Shown: positions 42,189-51,751, counted from the stretch's first letter. The stretch: DNA of 55,598 nucleotides from Bacteroidales bacterium (GCA_029227175.1 JAQXZK010000119.1:1-55598); one strand, 5' to 3'. Notes: generated by a model not told the origin, from the letters alone. Program-made: numbers and translations.

Positions 42189-43634
42189 TCAGAATCTGGA
42201 GAGTGTGAATCGGATAGTCAGTCCTCCGCCGGGTGTTGTAGAGGCGGTTGCAGTGCCTCCATGTGCAGCAACGGCATTCTTTACAATGGCCAGTCCGAGA
42301 CCGGTCCCTCCCAGTTTCCGTGACCGGCCTTTGTCAATGCGGTAGAAGCGTTCAAAAAGGTGAGACAGATGCTCAGGCGATACGCCGGTTCCGTTGTCGC
42401 TGACAAGGAATTCATACGAGTGGAGCCCTTTGCTTGACAGCTCGGTACAGGTGATTCTCAGCCGTGTGGCACCGGTAGCATAGGCGATGGCGTTGTCTAT
42501 GAGGTTACGGAAGATGCTGTAGATGAGGCTTTGGTCGCCAGACACTTCGACATCGTGCTTCACATGAATTTCGGTTTGGATGTGTCGTTCCTGAAGCTGC
42601 AAGGCTGTATCGTCCAGCACGTTCTGTATAACGGCAAGTATGTTGACCGGTCTGAATTCTTGTCGGTGGGTGTGCCTGTCTTCTTCCAGTTCGTCCAGCT
42701 TGGTCAGCGCGCTCATGTCAAGTAGCAGTTTGGTCATCCGCTCGCTTTGGGTATAACAACGTTCGAGGAAGTGCCGCCTTTTCTCTTCGGGCATGTCCGG
42801 GTTCTCCAGGATGCTCTCCAGATAGCCGTGTATGCTGGCAGCCGGGGTTTTCAGTTCGTGGGCTGCATTCTGAGTCAGTTGCCGCTTGAGGCGTATCTTG
42901 TCTTCTTCCGAGTGGCGCAGTTTCCAGTAGAGCATGATGATGGTATGGCTGATGTCGCCCAGCTCGTCATCGGGCAGGCGTCGCTCCAGTTCGTGGTCCA
43001 GTTCTTCGCCTTTCTCGGCTTTGACGGCAAATTCGCGCAGGTATCCGATATGGGAGCCGATGCGTCGTGTACTCCAAAAGAGCACGGTGCCCAGCAGGAG
43101 TGTGAGGATGAGGGCAAAATACAGGTAGGTGTTGTCGGCTTGCAGAGAGCGGGTCAGTTCGGCCGAATAGGGGACGGCAGTCCGCACGATCAGGTCGTGG
43201 AAGCGGGTGGCTGAGTAAAAATAAGTCTCGTGAGTTGATTCCGAGGTTCGCTTGATGTCATAGCCGTTTCCCTCTTGCAGGGCATGTTGTATTTCTGTGC
43301 GGAGCAGGTGGTTGCTCAGCGAGTCGGTATTTGTATCGTAGCTGTCAAGTAGCACTTTTCCCGCTTTGTCGATGATGGAGACCCGCAATCCTTCCATGTT
43401 GTGACGATGCACATAGCCGTAGAACAGGCGTTCGTTGGACAGGCTGTCTTCGCCCAGGCTCTGCACCATCTCGTAGTTGTACATCTGCAGTCGTGAGTGC
43501 ATGATATCTATCTTGTAGTCTTTCTCACGTTGATATTGATACACGCTAAAGCAGGCGGCAAACAGAATGTAGATGCCGCCAATGCTCATCAGTAGATTCT
43601 TTTGAAACGATTTACTTCTCAAAGAAGTAGCCAT
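42189..43634 (-). CDS. Sensor histidine kinase, PhoR-like
   Basis: The 481-residue protein has two membrane segments (about residues 14-31 and 168-190) around a periplasmic sensor domain, a HAMP-like linker, the dimerisation box NAAHELKTPAASIHGYLE with phospho-acceptor His 259, and the ATPase domain with N box (SIFRNLIDNAIAYA), DNGTG, FERFYR and GTGLGLAIVKN. Its gene overlaps the response-regulator gene by 23 bp. Similarity to PhoR-type kinases and the neighbouring phosphate genes suggest sensing of phosphate starvation, but sequence alone does not prove the signal. Confidence 0.93.
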   Translation of the reverse strand: MATSLRSKSFQKNLLMSIGGIYILFAACFSVYQYQREKDYKIDIMHSRLQMYNYEMVQSLGEDSLSNERLFYGYVHRHNMEGLRVSIIDKAGKVLLDSYDTNTDSLSNHLLRTEIQHALQEGNGYDIKRTSESTHETYFYSATRFHDLIVRTAVPYSAELTRSLQADNTYLYFALILTLLLGTVLFWSTRRIGSHIGYLREFAVKAEKGEELDHELERRLPDDELGDISHTIIMLYWKLRHSEEDKIRLKRQLTQNAAHELKTPAASIHGYLESILENPDMPEEKRRHFLERCYTQSERMTKLLLDMSALTKLDELEEDRHTHRQEFRPVNILAVIQNVLDDTALQLQERHIQTEIHVKHDVEVSGDQSLIYSIFRNLIDNAIAYATGATRLRITCTELSSKGLHSYEFLVSDNGTGVSPEHLSHLFERFYRIDKGRSRKLGGTGLGLAIVKNAVAAHGGTATASTTPGGGLTIRFTLSRF

Positions 43635-44304
43635 AGCCTATGCGTGTTTTCAGGTTTTTGCCGTAAGGTCCTATCTTTTTTCTCAGGCGTGTGATACTCA
43701 CGTCTACCGTGCGGTCCATCACCATCACATCGTGTGGCCAGCAGATTCCCAACAGGTCTTCACGTCGGAACACAACGTTGGGATGTTGGAGGAAGAGACG
43801 TAGCAGTTCGAGTTCCAGTTTCGTGAGTTGGATGGGCCGGTCGTTCAGGATCGCCGTTTTGGTGTCGAGATTGATGACCAATCCTTTAAACCGGAGCGTG
43901 TTTTCTGTTTTTTCGTTGGCTTCCGAAATATTCTCTTGAAGGGTAGCCCGCCTCAACACTGCCTTGACTCGTGCCTTGACCTCTTTCATGCTTAGTGGCT
44001 TGGCAATATAGTCGTCTGCCCCAATATTCAGTCCTTCCACCGTATTGTCCTCCCCGTCCAGTGCGGTGATGAAGATGATGGGTATTCGGGCCGTTTCGGG
44101 ATTTTTCTTCAGTAGGCTGGCCAGTTGAAAACCAGACATTTCGCCCATCATCACGTCCAGCAGGATGAGTCCATACCCGCTTAGGGGAAGCGTTAATGCC
44201 TCTTCGGCCGAATTGGCCGTATCAATCTCGTAGCCTTCGGTTTCCAGATTGTATTGCAGGATTTCACAAATGTCTTGTTCGTCGTCAACAATCAGTATTT
44301 TCAT
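43612..44304 (-). CDS. Response regulator, OmpR/PhoB family
   Basis: The 230-residue protein has a receiver domain (acidic pocket Asp 7/Asp 8, phosphorylation site Asp 50 in LILLDVMM, Lys in AKPLS) and a C-terminal winged helix (QLTKLELELLRLFLQHPNVV, DRTVDVSITRLRKKIG, TRIGYGYFF). OmpR/PhoB winged helices bind direct repeats at 10-11-bp spacing, matching the 11-bp repeats at the phosphate transporter promoters. A two-unit version lies upstream of its own gene. It is encoded before the kinase gene in one operon. Confidence 0.93.
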   Translation of the reverse strand: MKILIVDDEQDICEILQYNLETEGYEIDTANSAEEALTLPLSGYGLILLDVMMGEMSGFQLASLLKKNPETARIPIIFITALDGEDNTVEGLNIGADDYIAKPLSMKEVKARVKAVLRRATLQENISEANEKTENTLRFKGLVINLDTKTAILNDRPIQLTKLELELLRLFLQHPNVVFRREDLLGICWPHDVMVMDRTVDVSITRLRKKIGPYGKNLKTRIGYGYFFEK

Positions 44305-44325
44305 AGCCTAAGTTATTATCTTCGG

Positions 44326-44382
44326 CAAAGATAATGTGAATTATCCGGACAGGGGGAAAAAACATGTTACGAAAATGTGACA
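44326..44382 (-). promoter_or_regulatory. Promoter and two-unit Pho-like box of the two-component operon
   Basis: On the minus strand TGTCACA and CGTAACA start at 44382 and 44371, 11 bp apart, and a perfect -7 TATCTTTG lies at 44333-44326. The gap of about 31 bp from box to -7 is longer than at the porin promoter. Confidence 0.5.
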
Positions 44383-44524
44383 TTTTTATTCCACTATGAT
44401 TGTGAGAATTTTAGCCACAGAAGAAACGGATTACCTTCTCGTCTGTCCCTGTCTTCTGCATCATTCTGTCGGGGGGGGTAACAGGTCGTTCAGTATAAAA
44501 AAAACTGAAAACTTTGTTTGCATT

Positions 44525-44555
44525 TTTGTTCTACGCTTGCCTTGCACTATCTTTG
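44525..44555 (+). promoter_or_regulatory. Consensus promoter of the DUF2723 gene
   Basis: TTTG (44525-44528), 19-bp spacer, TATCTTTG (44548-44555): a full match, 25 bp before ATG 44581. A run of eight G lies upstream at 44471-44478. Confidence 0.7.
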
Positions 44556-44580
44556 CGACTTTAAATCTTTAACATGTAGC

Positions 44581-47500
44581 ATGAAAAAGTATAGCCAAAT
44601 CAATAATTTGATTGGTTGGATTATCTTTGGTATTGCGGCAACGGTGTATGGCCTTACCATTGAACCAACGGCAAGTTTCTGGGATTGTCCGGAGTTTATC
44701 ACGACAGGTTACAAACTGGAGGTGGGTCACCCGCCCGGTGCGCCATTCTTTATGCTTGTGGCCAATCTGTTCAGTCAGTTTGCATCGGATTCCACAACGG
44801 TGGCCAAGATGGTGAACTATATGAGTGCGCTCATGAGTGCCGCCTGCATCCTTTTCCTTTTCTGGAGTATCACGCACCTTGTCAAGAAATTAGTGGTGAA
44901 GGACGACGGTGAGGTGTCGCTCAACCAGTTGATAATTATCATGGGTAGTGGTGCCGTAGGTGCCTTGGCCTATACGTTCAGTGACACTTTCTGGTTCAGT
45001 GCGGTCGAGGGAGAGGTCTACGCGTTTTCTTCCTTATTCACCGCGGTGGTATTCTGGCTGATACTGAAGTGGGAGGACGTGGCCGACCAACCATACGCAG
45101 AGCGCTGGCTGATTCTGATAGCCTACCTTACGGGTCTTAGCATTGGTGTTCACCTGTTGAACCTGCTTTGTCTGCCGGCTATCGTGCTGGTCTATTATTA
45201 CAAGAAGACGGAACGCGCTACAGCGAAGGGTTCTCTGATAGCGTTGGCTGCATCGGCAGTGCTGGTGGCAGTTGTGCTGTATGGCATTGTGCCCGGCATT
45301 GTGAAGGTGGGTGGTGGTTTCGAGCTGCTTTTTGTCAACGTCTTCGGGTTGCCGTTCAATTCGGGTGTGATAGCCTATATTCTCTTGCTTGCTGCCGTGT
45401 TGATATGGGGCATTTACGAGACGATAGCCTCTAAGAGTTATAAGCGCATGTCGCTGTCTTTCCTGACAAGTGTGGCTATGCTGGGTATTCCGTTCTATGG
45501 TCATGGGGGTAGCTCCATCATGATAGGCGTACTGGTACTTGCCTTGCTTGCCGGTTATCTGCATGAGGGTGTGCAGCAGAAGTTGCGTCAGGAACTTCGT
45601 GCTTCTGCTCATGCCTTGAATACGATTTTGCTGTGTACCCTGCTTATTGTAATCGGCTATTCCAGTTATGCCGTCATTGTGATTCGTTCAACGGCCAATA
45701 CACCGATGGACCAAAACTCGCCTGAAGACATTTTTACGTTGGGCGAATACCTGGGTCGCGAGCAGTATGGCACCCGTCCATTGTTTTATGGGCCTGCCTA
45801 TACCAGTCAGGTGTCTCTGGAGGTCAAGGATGGCTATTGCGAGCCTGAGTATGCTGTCAATCAGACGAAGTACGTTCGTAAGGTTAAGGAGTCGTCGGAG
45901 GAGAGGGACACTTATGTGGAAATCCCCGGCCGCAGAGAGTACAAGTTTGCACAAAACATGTTCTTCCCACGTATGTACAGTAGTCTCCATGCCGACAGGT
46001 ACGAGGCCTGGCAGGAGATAAAAGGGCACAATGTGCCATATGACAAATGCGGTCAGATGGTCATGGTGAAGATGCCTACGCAATGGGAGAACCTGAAGTT
46101 TTTCATCTCTTATCAGGTGAACTGGATGTATTGGCGTTACTTCATGTGGAACTTCGTAGGTCGTCAGAATGATATTCAGAACATAAGTGGAGAGATAGAA
46201 CACGGAAACTGGATCACCGGAATCAGTTGGATAGACAATCTGCTGCTGGGAGACCAGACCTTTATTCCTGACGAACTCGGAGCAGGTAACAAGGGGCACA
46301 ACGTCTTTTATGCGTTGCCGCTGTTGCTTGGCATCATTGGTCTCTTGTGGCAGGCTTATCGGGGTGATAGGGGCATCAGACAGTTCTGGGTTGTATTTTT
46401 CCTCTTCTTCATGACGGGTCTGGCCATCGTCCTTTATCTGAATCAGACACCGGCACAGCCGCGTGAGCGTGACTATGCTTATGCCGGTTCGTTCTATGCC
46501 TTTGCCATTTGGATTGGCATGGGTGTGGCCGGTTTGGCGCAATTGGTGGAGGAATACCTGAAGAAGAATACGGTATGGACATCATGTTTGGTCACCTTGC
46601 TCTGTCTGTTGGTGCCTGTTCAGATGGCATCCCAGACGTGGGACGATCATGACCGTAGCGGGCGTTATTTCTGCAGTGACTTCGGTAAAAACTATCTGAT
46701 GTCTTTGCCCGAGGAGGGTAACCCGGTAATCTTCACCAATGGCGATAACGATACCTTCCCATTGTGGTACAATCAGGAGACTGAGGGCTTCCGCACGGAT
46801 GCCCGTACCTGTAACCTTTCTTATCTGAACACCGACTGGTACATAGACCAGATGTTGAGACCTTCTTACGAAAGTCCTGCATTGCCGATTTCTTGGTCAA
46901 GGAAGGATTACGGAGAGGGCGTCAACGATTATGTACGTGTTGTGCCGGAGTATAAGAAGTCTATTGAAGAACTCTACAAGACAGCCCGCCATCAGGTTGA
47001 ACTGGCCGAAAAGGGTTTGAAGGAAGACCCGGACAATCCGTCTATCAAGGCCGATGCCGATGCGTTGCATAAGGTCGAGAGACATTTTGGCAAGGAGCCG
47101 TTTGAACTGAAGAATATTCTCCGCAACTGGGTTCTGAATACCGACGACGAGTTGAGGATGATACCGACCGACTCCATTGTGTTGACGGTCGATAAGGATG
47201 CCGTGAGACGCAGTGGTATGTTGATTCCCGGTGACTCGATTCCGGATAAGATGGTCATCTCCTTAAAGGGCAAGCATGCACTGTATAAGAACGAGTTGAT
47301 GATTCTGGAGTTGCTTTCACAGATGAACTGGGAGCGCCCGTTGTTCATGGCAGTGAGCGTAGGCTCGGATAGCCACTTAGGACTAACGAAGTATTTCATT
47401 CAGGAAGGATTGGCTTATCGTTTCACACCGTTCGACTCTTCGAAAACCGGTGTCCGTCTCGACTCCGAGAAGATGTATGACAACCTGATGAACAAGTTCC

Positions 47501-47997
47501 GTTATGGAAACCTGGAACAGCCGGGATTATATATTGACGAGAACGCCATGAGGATGTGTGCGAGTCATCGCCGTATCTTCTCACAGTTGATTACACAGTT
47601 AGTCAGTGAGGACAAGAAGGAGAAGGCAGAGAAGGCTCTTGATTACTGTCTGAAGGTCATTCCGGAGTATAACGTACCTTATCGTTGGGAGAATGGTGCT
47701 GCACAGTTGGCCGAGAGCAGCTATATGCTTGGAAAGACTCAGTTGGCCGATGATATTTTGCTTCGTTTAATAGATAACGAGACCTCTTACCTGACTTGGT
47801 ATTTAAGCCTTGACAAGGCTCGTCTGGTTATCTCGTCCAAGGAATTTGAATACCATCTGGCTGTGCTTGACGCTTTAGTGGAGATGTTCAAGAAACACCC
47901 GGAGAGTTCGTTGAACGGGAAGTCTACGGAAACCGGTTACAAGTTTGAGGACATGATTGAAGACTACTATCAGATGTTCTCCACGCGCCTGAGGTAA
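44581..47997 (+). CDS. DUF2723 multi-pass membrane glycosyltransferase-like protein
   Basis: ATG 44581 lies just after the promoter and gives 1138 residues; the longer open frame would cross the promoter. The N-terminal motif GLTIEPTASFWDCPEFITTGYKLEVGHPPGAPFF carries the Asp-Glu/His pattern of GT-C type transferases (split: FWDCPEF and VGHPPGAP). Ten or more hydrophobic helices fill residues 10-700; the last 400 residues are soluble, with TPR-like helices at the end. The family includes human TMEM260, a protein O-mannosyltransferase, so protein O-glycosylation at the membrane is a reasonable guess here. A polysaccharide deacetylase gene follows 17 bp later in the same operon. Confidence 0.9.
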   Translation: MKKYSQINNLIGWIIFGIAATVYGLTIEPTASFWDCPEFITTGYKLEVGHPPGAPFFMLVANLFSQFASDSTTVAKMVNYMSALMSAACILFLFWSITHLVKKLVVKDDGEVSLNQLIIIMGSGAVGALAYTFSDTFWFSAVEGEVYAFSSLFTAVVFWLILKWEDVADQPYAERWLILIAYLTGLSIGVHLLNLLCLPAIVLVYYYKKTERATAKGSLIALAASAVLVAVVLYGIVPGIVKVGGGFELLFVNVFGLPFNSGVIAYILLLAAVLIWGIYETIASKSYKRMSLSFLTSVAMLGIPFYGHGGSSIMIGVLVLALLAGYLHEGVQQKLRQELRASAHALNTILLCTLLIVIGYSSYAVIVIRSTANTPMDQNSPEDIFTLGEYLGREQYGTRPLFYGPAYTSQVSLEVKDGYCEPEYAVNQTKYVRKVKESSEERDTYVEIPGRREYKFAQNMFFPRMYSSLHADRYEAWQEIKGHNVPYDKCGQMVMVKMPTQWENLKFFISYQVNWMYWRYFMWNFVGRQNDIQNISGEIEHGNWITGISWIDNLLLGDQTFIPDELGAGNKGHNVFYALPLLLGIIGLLWQAYRGDRGIRQFWVVFFLFFMTGLAIVLYLNQTPAQPRERDYAYAGSFYAFAIWIGMGVAGLAQLVEEYLKKNTVWTSCLVTLLCLLVPVQMASQTWDDHDRSGRYFCSDFGKNYLMSLPEEGNPVIFTNGDNDTFPLWYNQETEGFRTDARTCNLSYLNTDWYIDQMLRPSYESPALPISWSRKDYGEGVNDYVRVVPEYKKSIEELYKTARHQVELAEKGLKEDPDNPSIKADADALHKVERHFGKEPFELKNILRNWVLNTDDELRMIPTDSIVLTVDKDAVRRSGMLIPGDSIPDKMVISLKGKHALYKNELMILELLSQMNWERPLFMAVSVGSDSHLGLTKYFIQEGLAYRFTPFDSSKTGVRLDSEKMYDNLMNKFRYGNLEQPGLYIDENAMRMCASHRRIFSQLITQLVSEDKKEKAEKALDYCLKVIPEYNVPYRWENGAAQLAESSYMLGKTQLADDILLRLIDNETSYLTWYLSLDKARLVISSKEFEYHLAVLDALVEMFKKHPESSLNGKSTETGYKFEDMIEDYYQMFSTRLR

Positions 47998-48014
47998 AAG
48001 AAAGATAAAATCCC

Positions 48015-48629
48015 ATGTTGATAGAGCAGCCTCCCACACTTTTCAGACATTTGTACCCGCAGGCGTGGTGGAGGCTTAGTAAGGAAAAGCAAATCATTTA
48101 CCTGACGTTTGATGACGGTCCAATACCCGAGGTAACCCCTTGGGTGTTGGACTTGTTGTCTTCATGTGACGTACAGGCAACGTTCTTCATGGTGGGAGAG
48201 AATGCCGCACGCCATCCCGAGCTACTGCGACGTGTGTTGGACGAGGGGCATCGTGTAGGGAATCATTCTTATAATCACCTGAGGGGATTCGGATGTTCGG
48301 TAGAGGAGTACATGGATAATGTGAGGAAAGCGGACAGTATACTGCACACAAACCTCTTCCGCCCGCCTTATGGACGGTTAACCTTCGGGCAGTATCGTGC
48401 CCTGCAGAGGGACTATCAGGTTGTGATGTGGGATGTCGTGACGCGCGACTATAGTGACAGGCTAACCCCGGAAGAGGTGCTTGCCATCGTGAAGCGATAT
48501 GTCCGCAATGGCAGCATCATCACCTTTCATGACAGTCTGAAGTCGTGGAGACACAGCCTGAGGACGGCATTGCCTCAGGCGATAACCTATTTAAAAGAGG
48601 CGGGATATCAGTTCCGTCCTTTGCCTTGA
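48015..48629 (+). CDS. Polysaccharide deacetylase (NodB/CE4 family)
   Basis: The 204-residue protein is little more than a NodB domain: TFDDGPIPEVTPWVL (motif 1 with the catalytic Asp and metal Asp), VGNHSYNHL (motif 2 with two His ligands), RPPYG (motif 3), WDVVTRDY and IITFHDS (motif 5 His). No signal peptide is visible, so the location is uncertain. Enzymes of this family remove N- or O-acetyl groups from peptidoglycan, chitin-like or other glycans. Co-transcription with the DUF2723 gene is likely (17-bp gap). Confidence 0.92.
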   Translation: MLIEQPPTLFRHLYPQAWWRLSKEKQIIYLTFDDGPIPEVTPWVLDLLSSCDVQATFFMVGENAARHPELLRRVLDEGHRVGNHSYNHLRGFGCSVEEYMDNVRKADSILHTNLFRPPYGRLTFGQYRALQRDYQVVMWDVVTRDYSDRLTPEEVLAIVKRYVRNGSIITFHDSLKSWRHSLRTALPQAITYLKEAGYQFRPLP

Positions 48630-48645
48630 ACCTTATGGTCGATTT

Positions 48646-48687
48646 GGGTTAAGGCGTAGCCGTAACCCGTAACCGATTTTTATTTTT
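48646..48687 (+). terminator. Terminator after the deacetylase gene, containing an intergenic repeat relative
   Basis: GGGTTA (48646-48651) pairs with TAACCC (48663-48668), followed by GTAACCGA and two T runs (48677-48687). The sequence GGCGTAGCCGTAACCCGTAACC is close to the inverse of the repeat at 35121 and 40661. Confidence 0.5.
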
Positions 48688-48706
48688 ACCATCAGAGAAA
48701 TCACGA

Positions 48707-49669
48707 CTAATCTTCTTGAACGTCTTTCTTCCGGGGTCTGCTGGCCTTTCTCCTGTTCGTGCTTTGTGTGGGGTTGTCTTCATTGGCAGAGGGGGTCTTC
48801 TTGCTGGCCAGGATGTTGAAGATTTCACCTTTTTGAGAACGTTTGCGAATATTTCGGGGTGTGTCGCCGAAGGAACTTTTGCAGAAATGGGCGAAGTGCG
48901 AAGGAGATTCAAAGCCGTACTTGGCGGATATAGCGTTCAGTCTGCCGTTTCCTTGCTGGAGCTCCATCAGTATGCCTTCGCGTTTCTGTTGTAGAATCCA
49001 TTCGTAGACAGGTATTCCGTACAGGTTCTTGAACATTCGCCGGAAGGATGCTATGTTGTAGCCTCCCAAGTGGGCGAACTCCTCTACATTCTTAATCTTG
49101 TCGAAGTTTTGAAGTATGAAGTAGTGAAAATCCTGGGTATAGCTGCTGATAGGGTAGAAGAATGCTGATACTTGAGGGCGCGGGTAGTAGCTGAGCAGGA
49201 TAAATACCAGTTCTTTGCATTTCAGGTCCAGGAAGTACTGGCATTTTGTTATGTTGTCCTCAACGTATTCCTTGATGTCTTCTAAGACGCGGTAGAGCTT
49301 GGGAATGATGTTTAACGGACTGTAGGTGAGCGGTTCGTCGTTCTCTCCGTATTTGCCGGAGTAGAGGTAATCGCAGTCAATGGGGAGTTTGGTAAAACGG
49401 TATATCAGGAACCGCACGCTGGTCAGGGCGAGTAACTCCAGTTTCGAGCCGATGGCTTGCAGGATGAACTGTCCGGCGTGAATCTCTGTGCCCGGATATT
49501 CTGCGCTGTTGACCAAGAGGTTTCCTGACAGTACGAAAATAAGATAATTCTGTGTACACTTTTCTTTGGGGGTATGCTCTCCGATGTTCATGGAGTGAAA
49601 GGTGATGCTGCCGTTTGCTTTGTGTGCGCAGTTCTCACAGTGGGCTCTATTTTCGCAGAGGTTATGCAT
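48707..49669 (-). CDS. AraC-family transcriptional regulator with Cys-rich N-terminus
   Basis: The 320-residue protein has a cupin-like N-terminal sensor region and an AraC double helix-turn-helix at about residues 195-280 (VEEFAHLGGYNIASFRRMFK, LNAISAKYGFESPSHFAHFCK). The first 16 residues are MHNLCENRAHCENCAH, with Cys 5, Cys 11 and Cys 14 and nearby His, which could bind metal or sense redox. The last 45 residues are a Lys/Arg-rich tail (RRKASRPRKK) beyond the normal family end. It is last in the parE-coaD-S41 operon, 13 bp after the protease gene. Its targets are unknown. Confidence 0.88.
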   Translation of the reverse strand: MHNLCENRAHCENCAHKANGSITFHSMNIGEHTPKEKCTQNYLIFVLSGNLLVNSAEYPGTEIHAGQFILQAIGSKLELLALTSVRFLIYRFTKLPIDCDYLYSGKYGENDEPLTYSPLNIIPKLYRVLEDIKEYVEDNITKCQYFLDLKCKELVFILLSYYPRPQVSAFFYPISSYTQDFHYFILQNFDKIKNVEEFAHLGGYNIASFRRMFKNLYGIPVYEWILQQKREGILMELQQGNGRLNAISAKYGFESPSHFAHFCKSSFGDTPRNIRKRSQKGEIFNILASKKTPSANEDNPTQSTNRRKASRPRKKDVQED

Positions 49670-49682
49670 ATGTAGCCATCGT

Positions 49683-51299
49683 TTATTTCTTAGGGTTATT
49701 TGTCGGGATGATTTTCTCGTAGGTACCGTCTGAAAGCAGTTGCAAGGCTGTCAGGTAACTTTCGTTGATGATGGGGTTGATGACTTGGAAGTACTCGCTC
49801 ATGTCCCAGATGTCTCTGGCGATTAGTCCTTTGAGCTGGCTGCAGAGTATGGGGCGTGACTCGTTGTATTGCTGTTCGTCATACTTGACGCCACTTTCTT
49901 CTCCGATGGTGCGGAGTCTGGCGAGCAGTTCGTCGGGAACCTTGAAGTCTTCGTTGAACTTCTTGAAGGTTTTGTATTTGGATTTCAGCTGTTCTCTGTT
50001 GGCATCCACAAAGGAGATGCTTGCCTTGATGATGGCTCCGTGGGCTGACAACTGTGTATGGTATTTGGTGTATTTCGTCGTGTCGAGTGGAATGAAGATG
50101 TCGGGGGTGATTCCTCCGCCGCCATATACGTTCCGGCCAAGGCGTAGGGTCTTCACTTTCAGTGAGTCCTCATAGTGGATAGAGTCGGCGTGCATCAGTT
50201 CTCCCCGCTTGTATCTGTTCAGCAGATCTTTGTTGTAGGCTTCCTTGTCGAGGGTGTCGTTTGCCGTGTGTGTATAGGGTTTTTGGATGCATCGTCCGGC
50301 CGGTGTGTAGTAGCGCGAGGTGGTGAGTCTTATCATGGAGCCGTCGGGCAGGGGGATGGCTTGTTGCACCAGTCCTTTTCCGAATGAGCGCCGGCCTACG
50401 ATGATGCCCCTGTCGTGGTCTTGAATGGCGCCTGATACGATTTCAGAAGCCGAGGCAGAGTATTCGTCGATGAGGACAACGATTCTGCCCGAGCGTTGTG
50501 TCCCGTCTCCTTTGGCCCGGAACTCCGCTCTTGTAGAGTTTCTTCCTTCTGTATATACAATCAGGTCTTTCAGGTCCAGAAATTCGTTGGCTATGTTGAT
50601 GGCGGCATCCAGGAAGCCTCCGCCGTTGCCTTGCAGGTCGAGGATGAGGTCTTTCATGCCTTGTTTCCGGAGGTTCTTCAGGGCTTCGGCCGTCTCTTCG
50701 GGGGTGGTGGCAGAGAAGCGGTTAATCTTGATGTATCCTGTCGTGGGTCGTGCCATGTATGCGGCGTCTATGCTGAAGAGTGGAATCTTGTCTCTCGTTA
50801 CGGTGAATCTCAGTGGGTCTTTGATGTTTTGGCGCAGGATGGACAGGTTTACTTTGGTGCCTTTGGGTCCGCGCAGGCGGGACATGATTTCCTCGGTTTT
50901 CATCTTTACGCCGGCGATTGCCGTGTCGTTGACGGCGATGATTCTGTCTCCTGCTATGATGCCCACCTTTTCAGAAGGGCCGCCTGACACCGGCTGTATG
51001 ATGACGAGAGTGTCGTCTACCATTTGAAACTGTACGCCGATGCCCTCAAAGCCTCCTTTGAGTGGTTCGTTCAGTTCTTTGGTCTCTTGCGGATTGGTGT
51101 AGGTGGAATGTGGGTCGAGGTCGCTCAACATTCTTTGTATGGCTACTTCTGCCAGGTGCTTGTCGTCGACGGAGTCGACATAGAGGTTTGTGATGGCGTA
51201 AAGAGCCAGTTGCAGTTTGCGGAGTTGGCTGTTCTGTTGTGCCAGCAGGAGGTTGAGGCACGTGGCAAGTAATGCGATGACTGTTAGAATCCGTTTCAT
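49683..51299 (-). CDS. S41 C-terminal processing protease (second of two)
   Basis: The 538-residue protein has a signal peptide ([21 protein letters not shown]), an S41 N-terminal region ending [12 protein letters not shown], a PDZ domain (about residues 75-160; [15 protein letters not shown]) and the catalytic set YSASASEI with Ser 283 as the nucleophile, Lys 308 in SFGKGLVQ and Gln 312. It acts in the periplasm. Its start overlaps the coaD stop by 4 bp, indicating translational coupling. The C-terminal part differs from the other S41 protein at 18374-20047. Confidence 0.94.
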   Translation of the reverse strand: MKRILTVIALLATCLNLLLAQQNSQLRKLQLALYAITNLYVDSVDDKHLAEVAIQRMLSDLDPHSTYTNPQETKELNEPLKGGFEGIGVQFQMVDDTLVIIQPVSGGPSEKVGIIAGDRIIAVNDTAIAGVKMKTEEIMSRLRGPKGTKVNLSILRQNIKDPLRFTVTRDKIPLFSIDAAYMARPTTGYIKINRFSATTPEETAEALKNLRKQGMKDLILDLQGNGGGFLDAAINIANEFLDLKDLIVYTEGRNSTRAEFRAKGDGTQRSGRIVVLIDEYSASASEIVSGAIQDHDRGIIVGRRSFGKGLVQQAIPLPDGSMIRLTTSRYYTPAGRCIQKPYTHTANDTLDKEAYNKDLLNRYKRGELMHADSIHYEDSLKVKTLRLGRNVYGGGGITPDIFIPLDTTKYTKYHTQLSAHGAIIKASISFVDANREQLKSKYKTFKKFNEDFKVPDELLARLRTIGEESGVKYDEQQYNESRPILCSQLKGLIARDIWDMSEYFQVINPIINESYLTALQLLSDGTYEKIIPTNNPKK

Positions 51300-51739
51300 T
51301 TTTGCGGTAGGAATTTGCTGATGTCTTTCCCGTGTGCTTTCAGTTCGCGCACGATACTTGAACTGACGGCAGACAGTTCCGGTTCGCTGAACAGCAGTAT
51401 GGTCTCCATGCCCGAGATCTTTCGGTTTACGTCTGCCATCTCGCGTTCGTACTCGAAGTCTTTGACGCTTCGCACGCCTCTCACCATGACATCTGCCTGC
51501 ACCTGGCGGGCGAAGTCGACGGTAAGTCCTTCGTATGCCAGGACTGTTACCCGAGGCTCATCTGTAAAGTAGGAGCGGATGGTCTGTATCCGTTCTTCGG
51601 TCTCTGTTTCCGGGTTCTCCTTTGCGTTGTTGATGCCGATGGCAATGACGACTTCGTCGGCAAAGCAGAGAGTCCGTTTCACGATGGATTCATGCCCGAT
51701 GGTGAAGGGGTTGAATGAGCCGGCAAATAGGGCTTTCAT
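51296..51739 (-). CDS. coaD: Pantetheine-phosphate adenylyltransferase (CoaD)
   Basis: The 147-residue protein has the nucleotidyltransferase motif [10 protein letters not shown] at residues 7-16, [20 protein letters not shown] (pantetheine binding) and VSSSIVREL near residue 125. It makes dephospho-CoA from phosphopantetheine and ATP, the fourth step of CoA synthesis. It lies 12 bp after parE and overlaps the S41 gene by 4 bp. Confidence 0.97.
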   Translation of the reverse strand: MKALFAGSFNPFTIGHESIVKRTLCFADEVVIAIGINNAKENPETETEERIQTIRSYFTDEPRVTVLAYEGLTVDFARQVQADVMVRGVRSVKDFEYEREMADVNRKISGMETILLFSEPELSAVSSSIVRELKAHGKDISKFLPQK

Positions 51740-51751
51740 GGCAGGAGTGTG

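Noticed and set aside
38908..44304. Phage or integrative element
   Set aside because: No integrase, transposase, attachment repeats or phage genes are seen here or elsewhere in the window.
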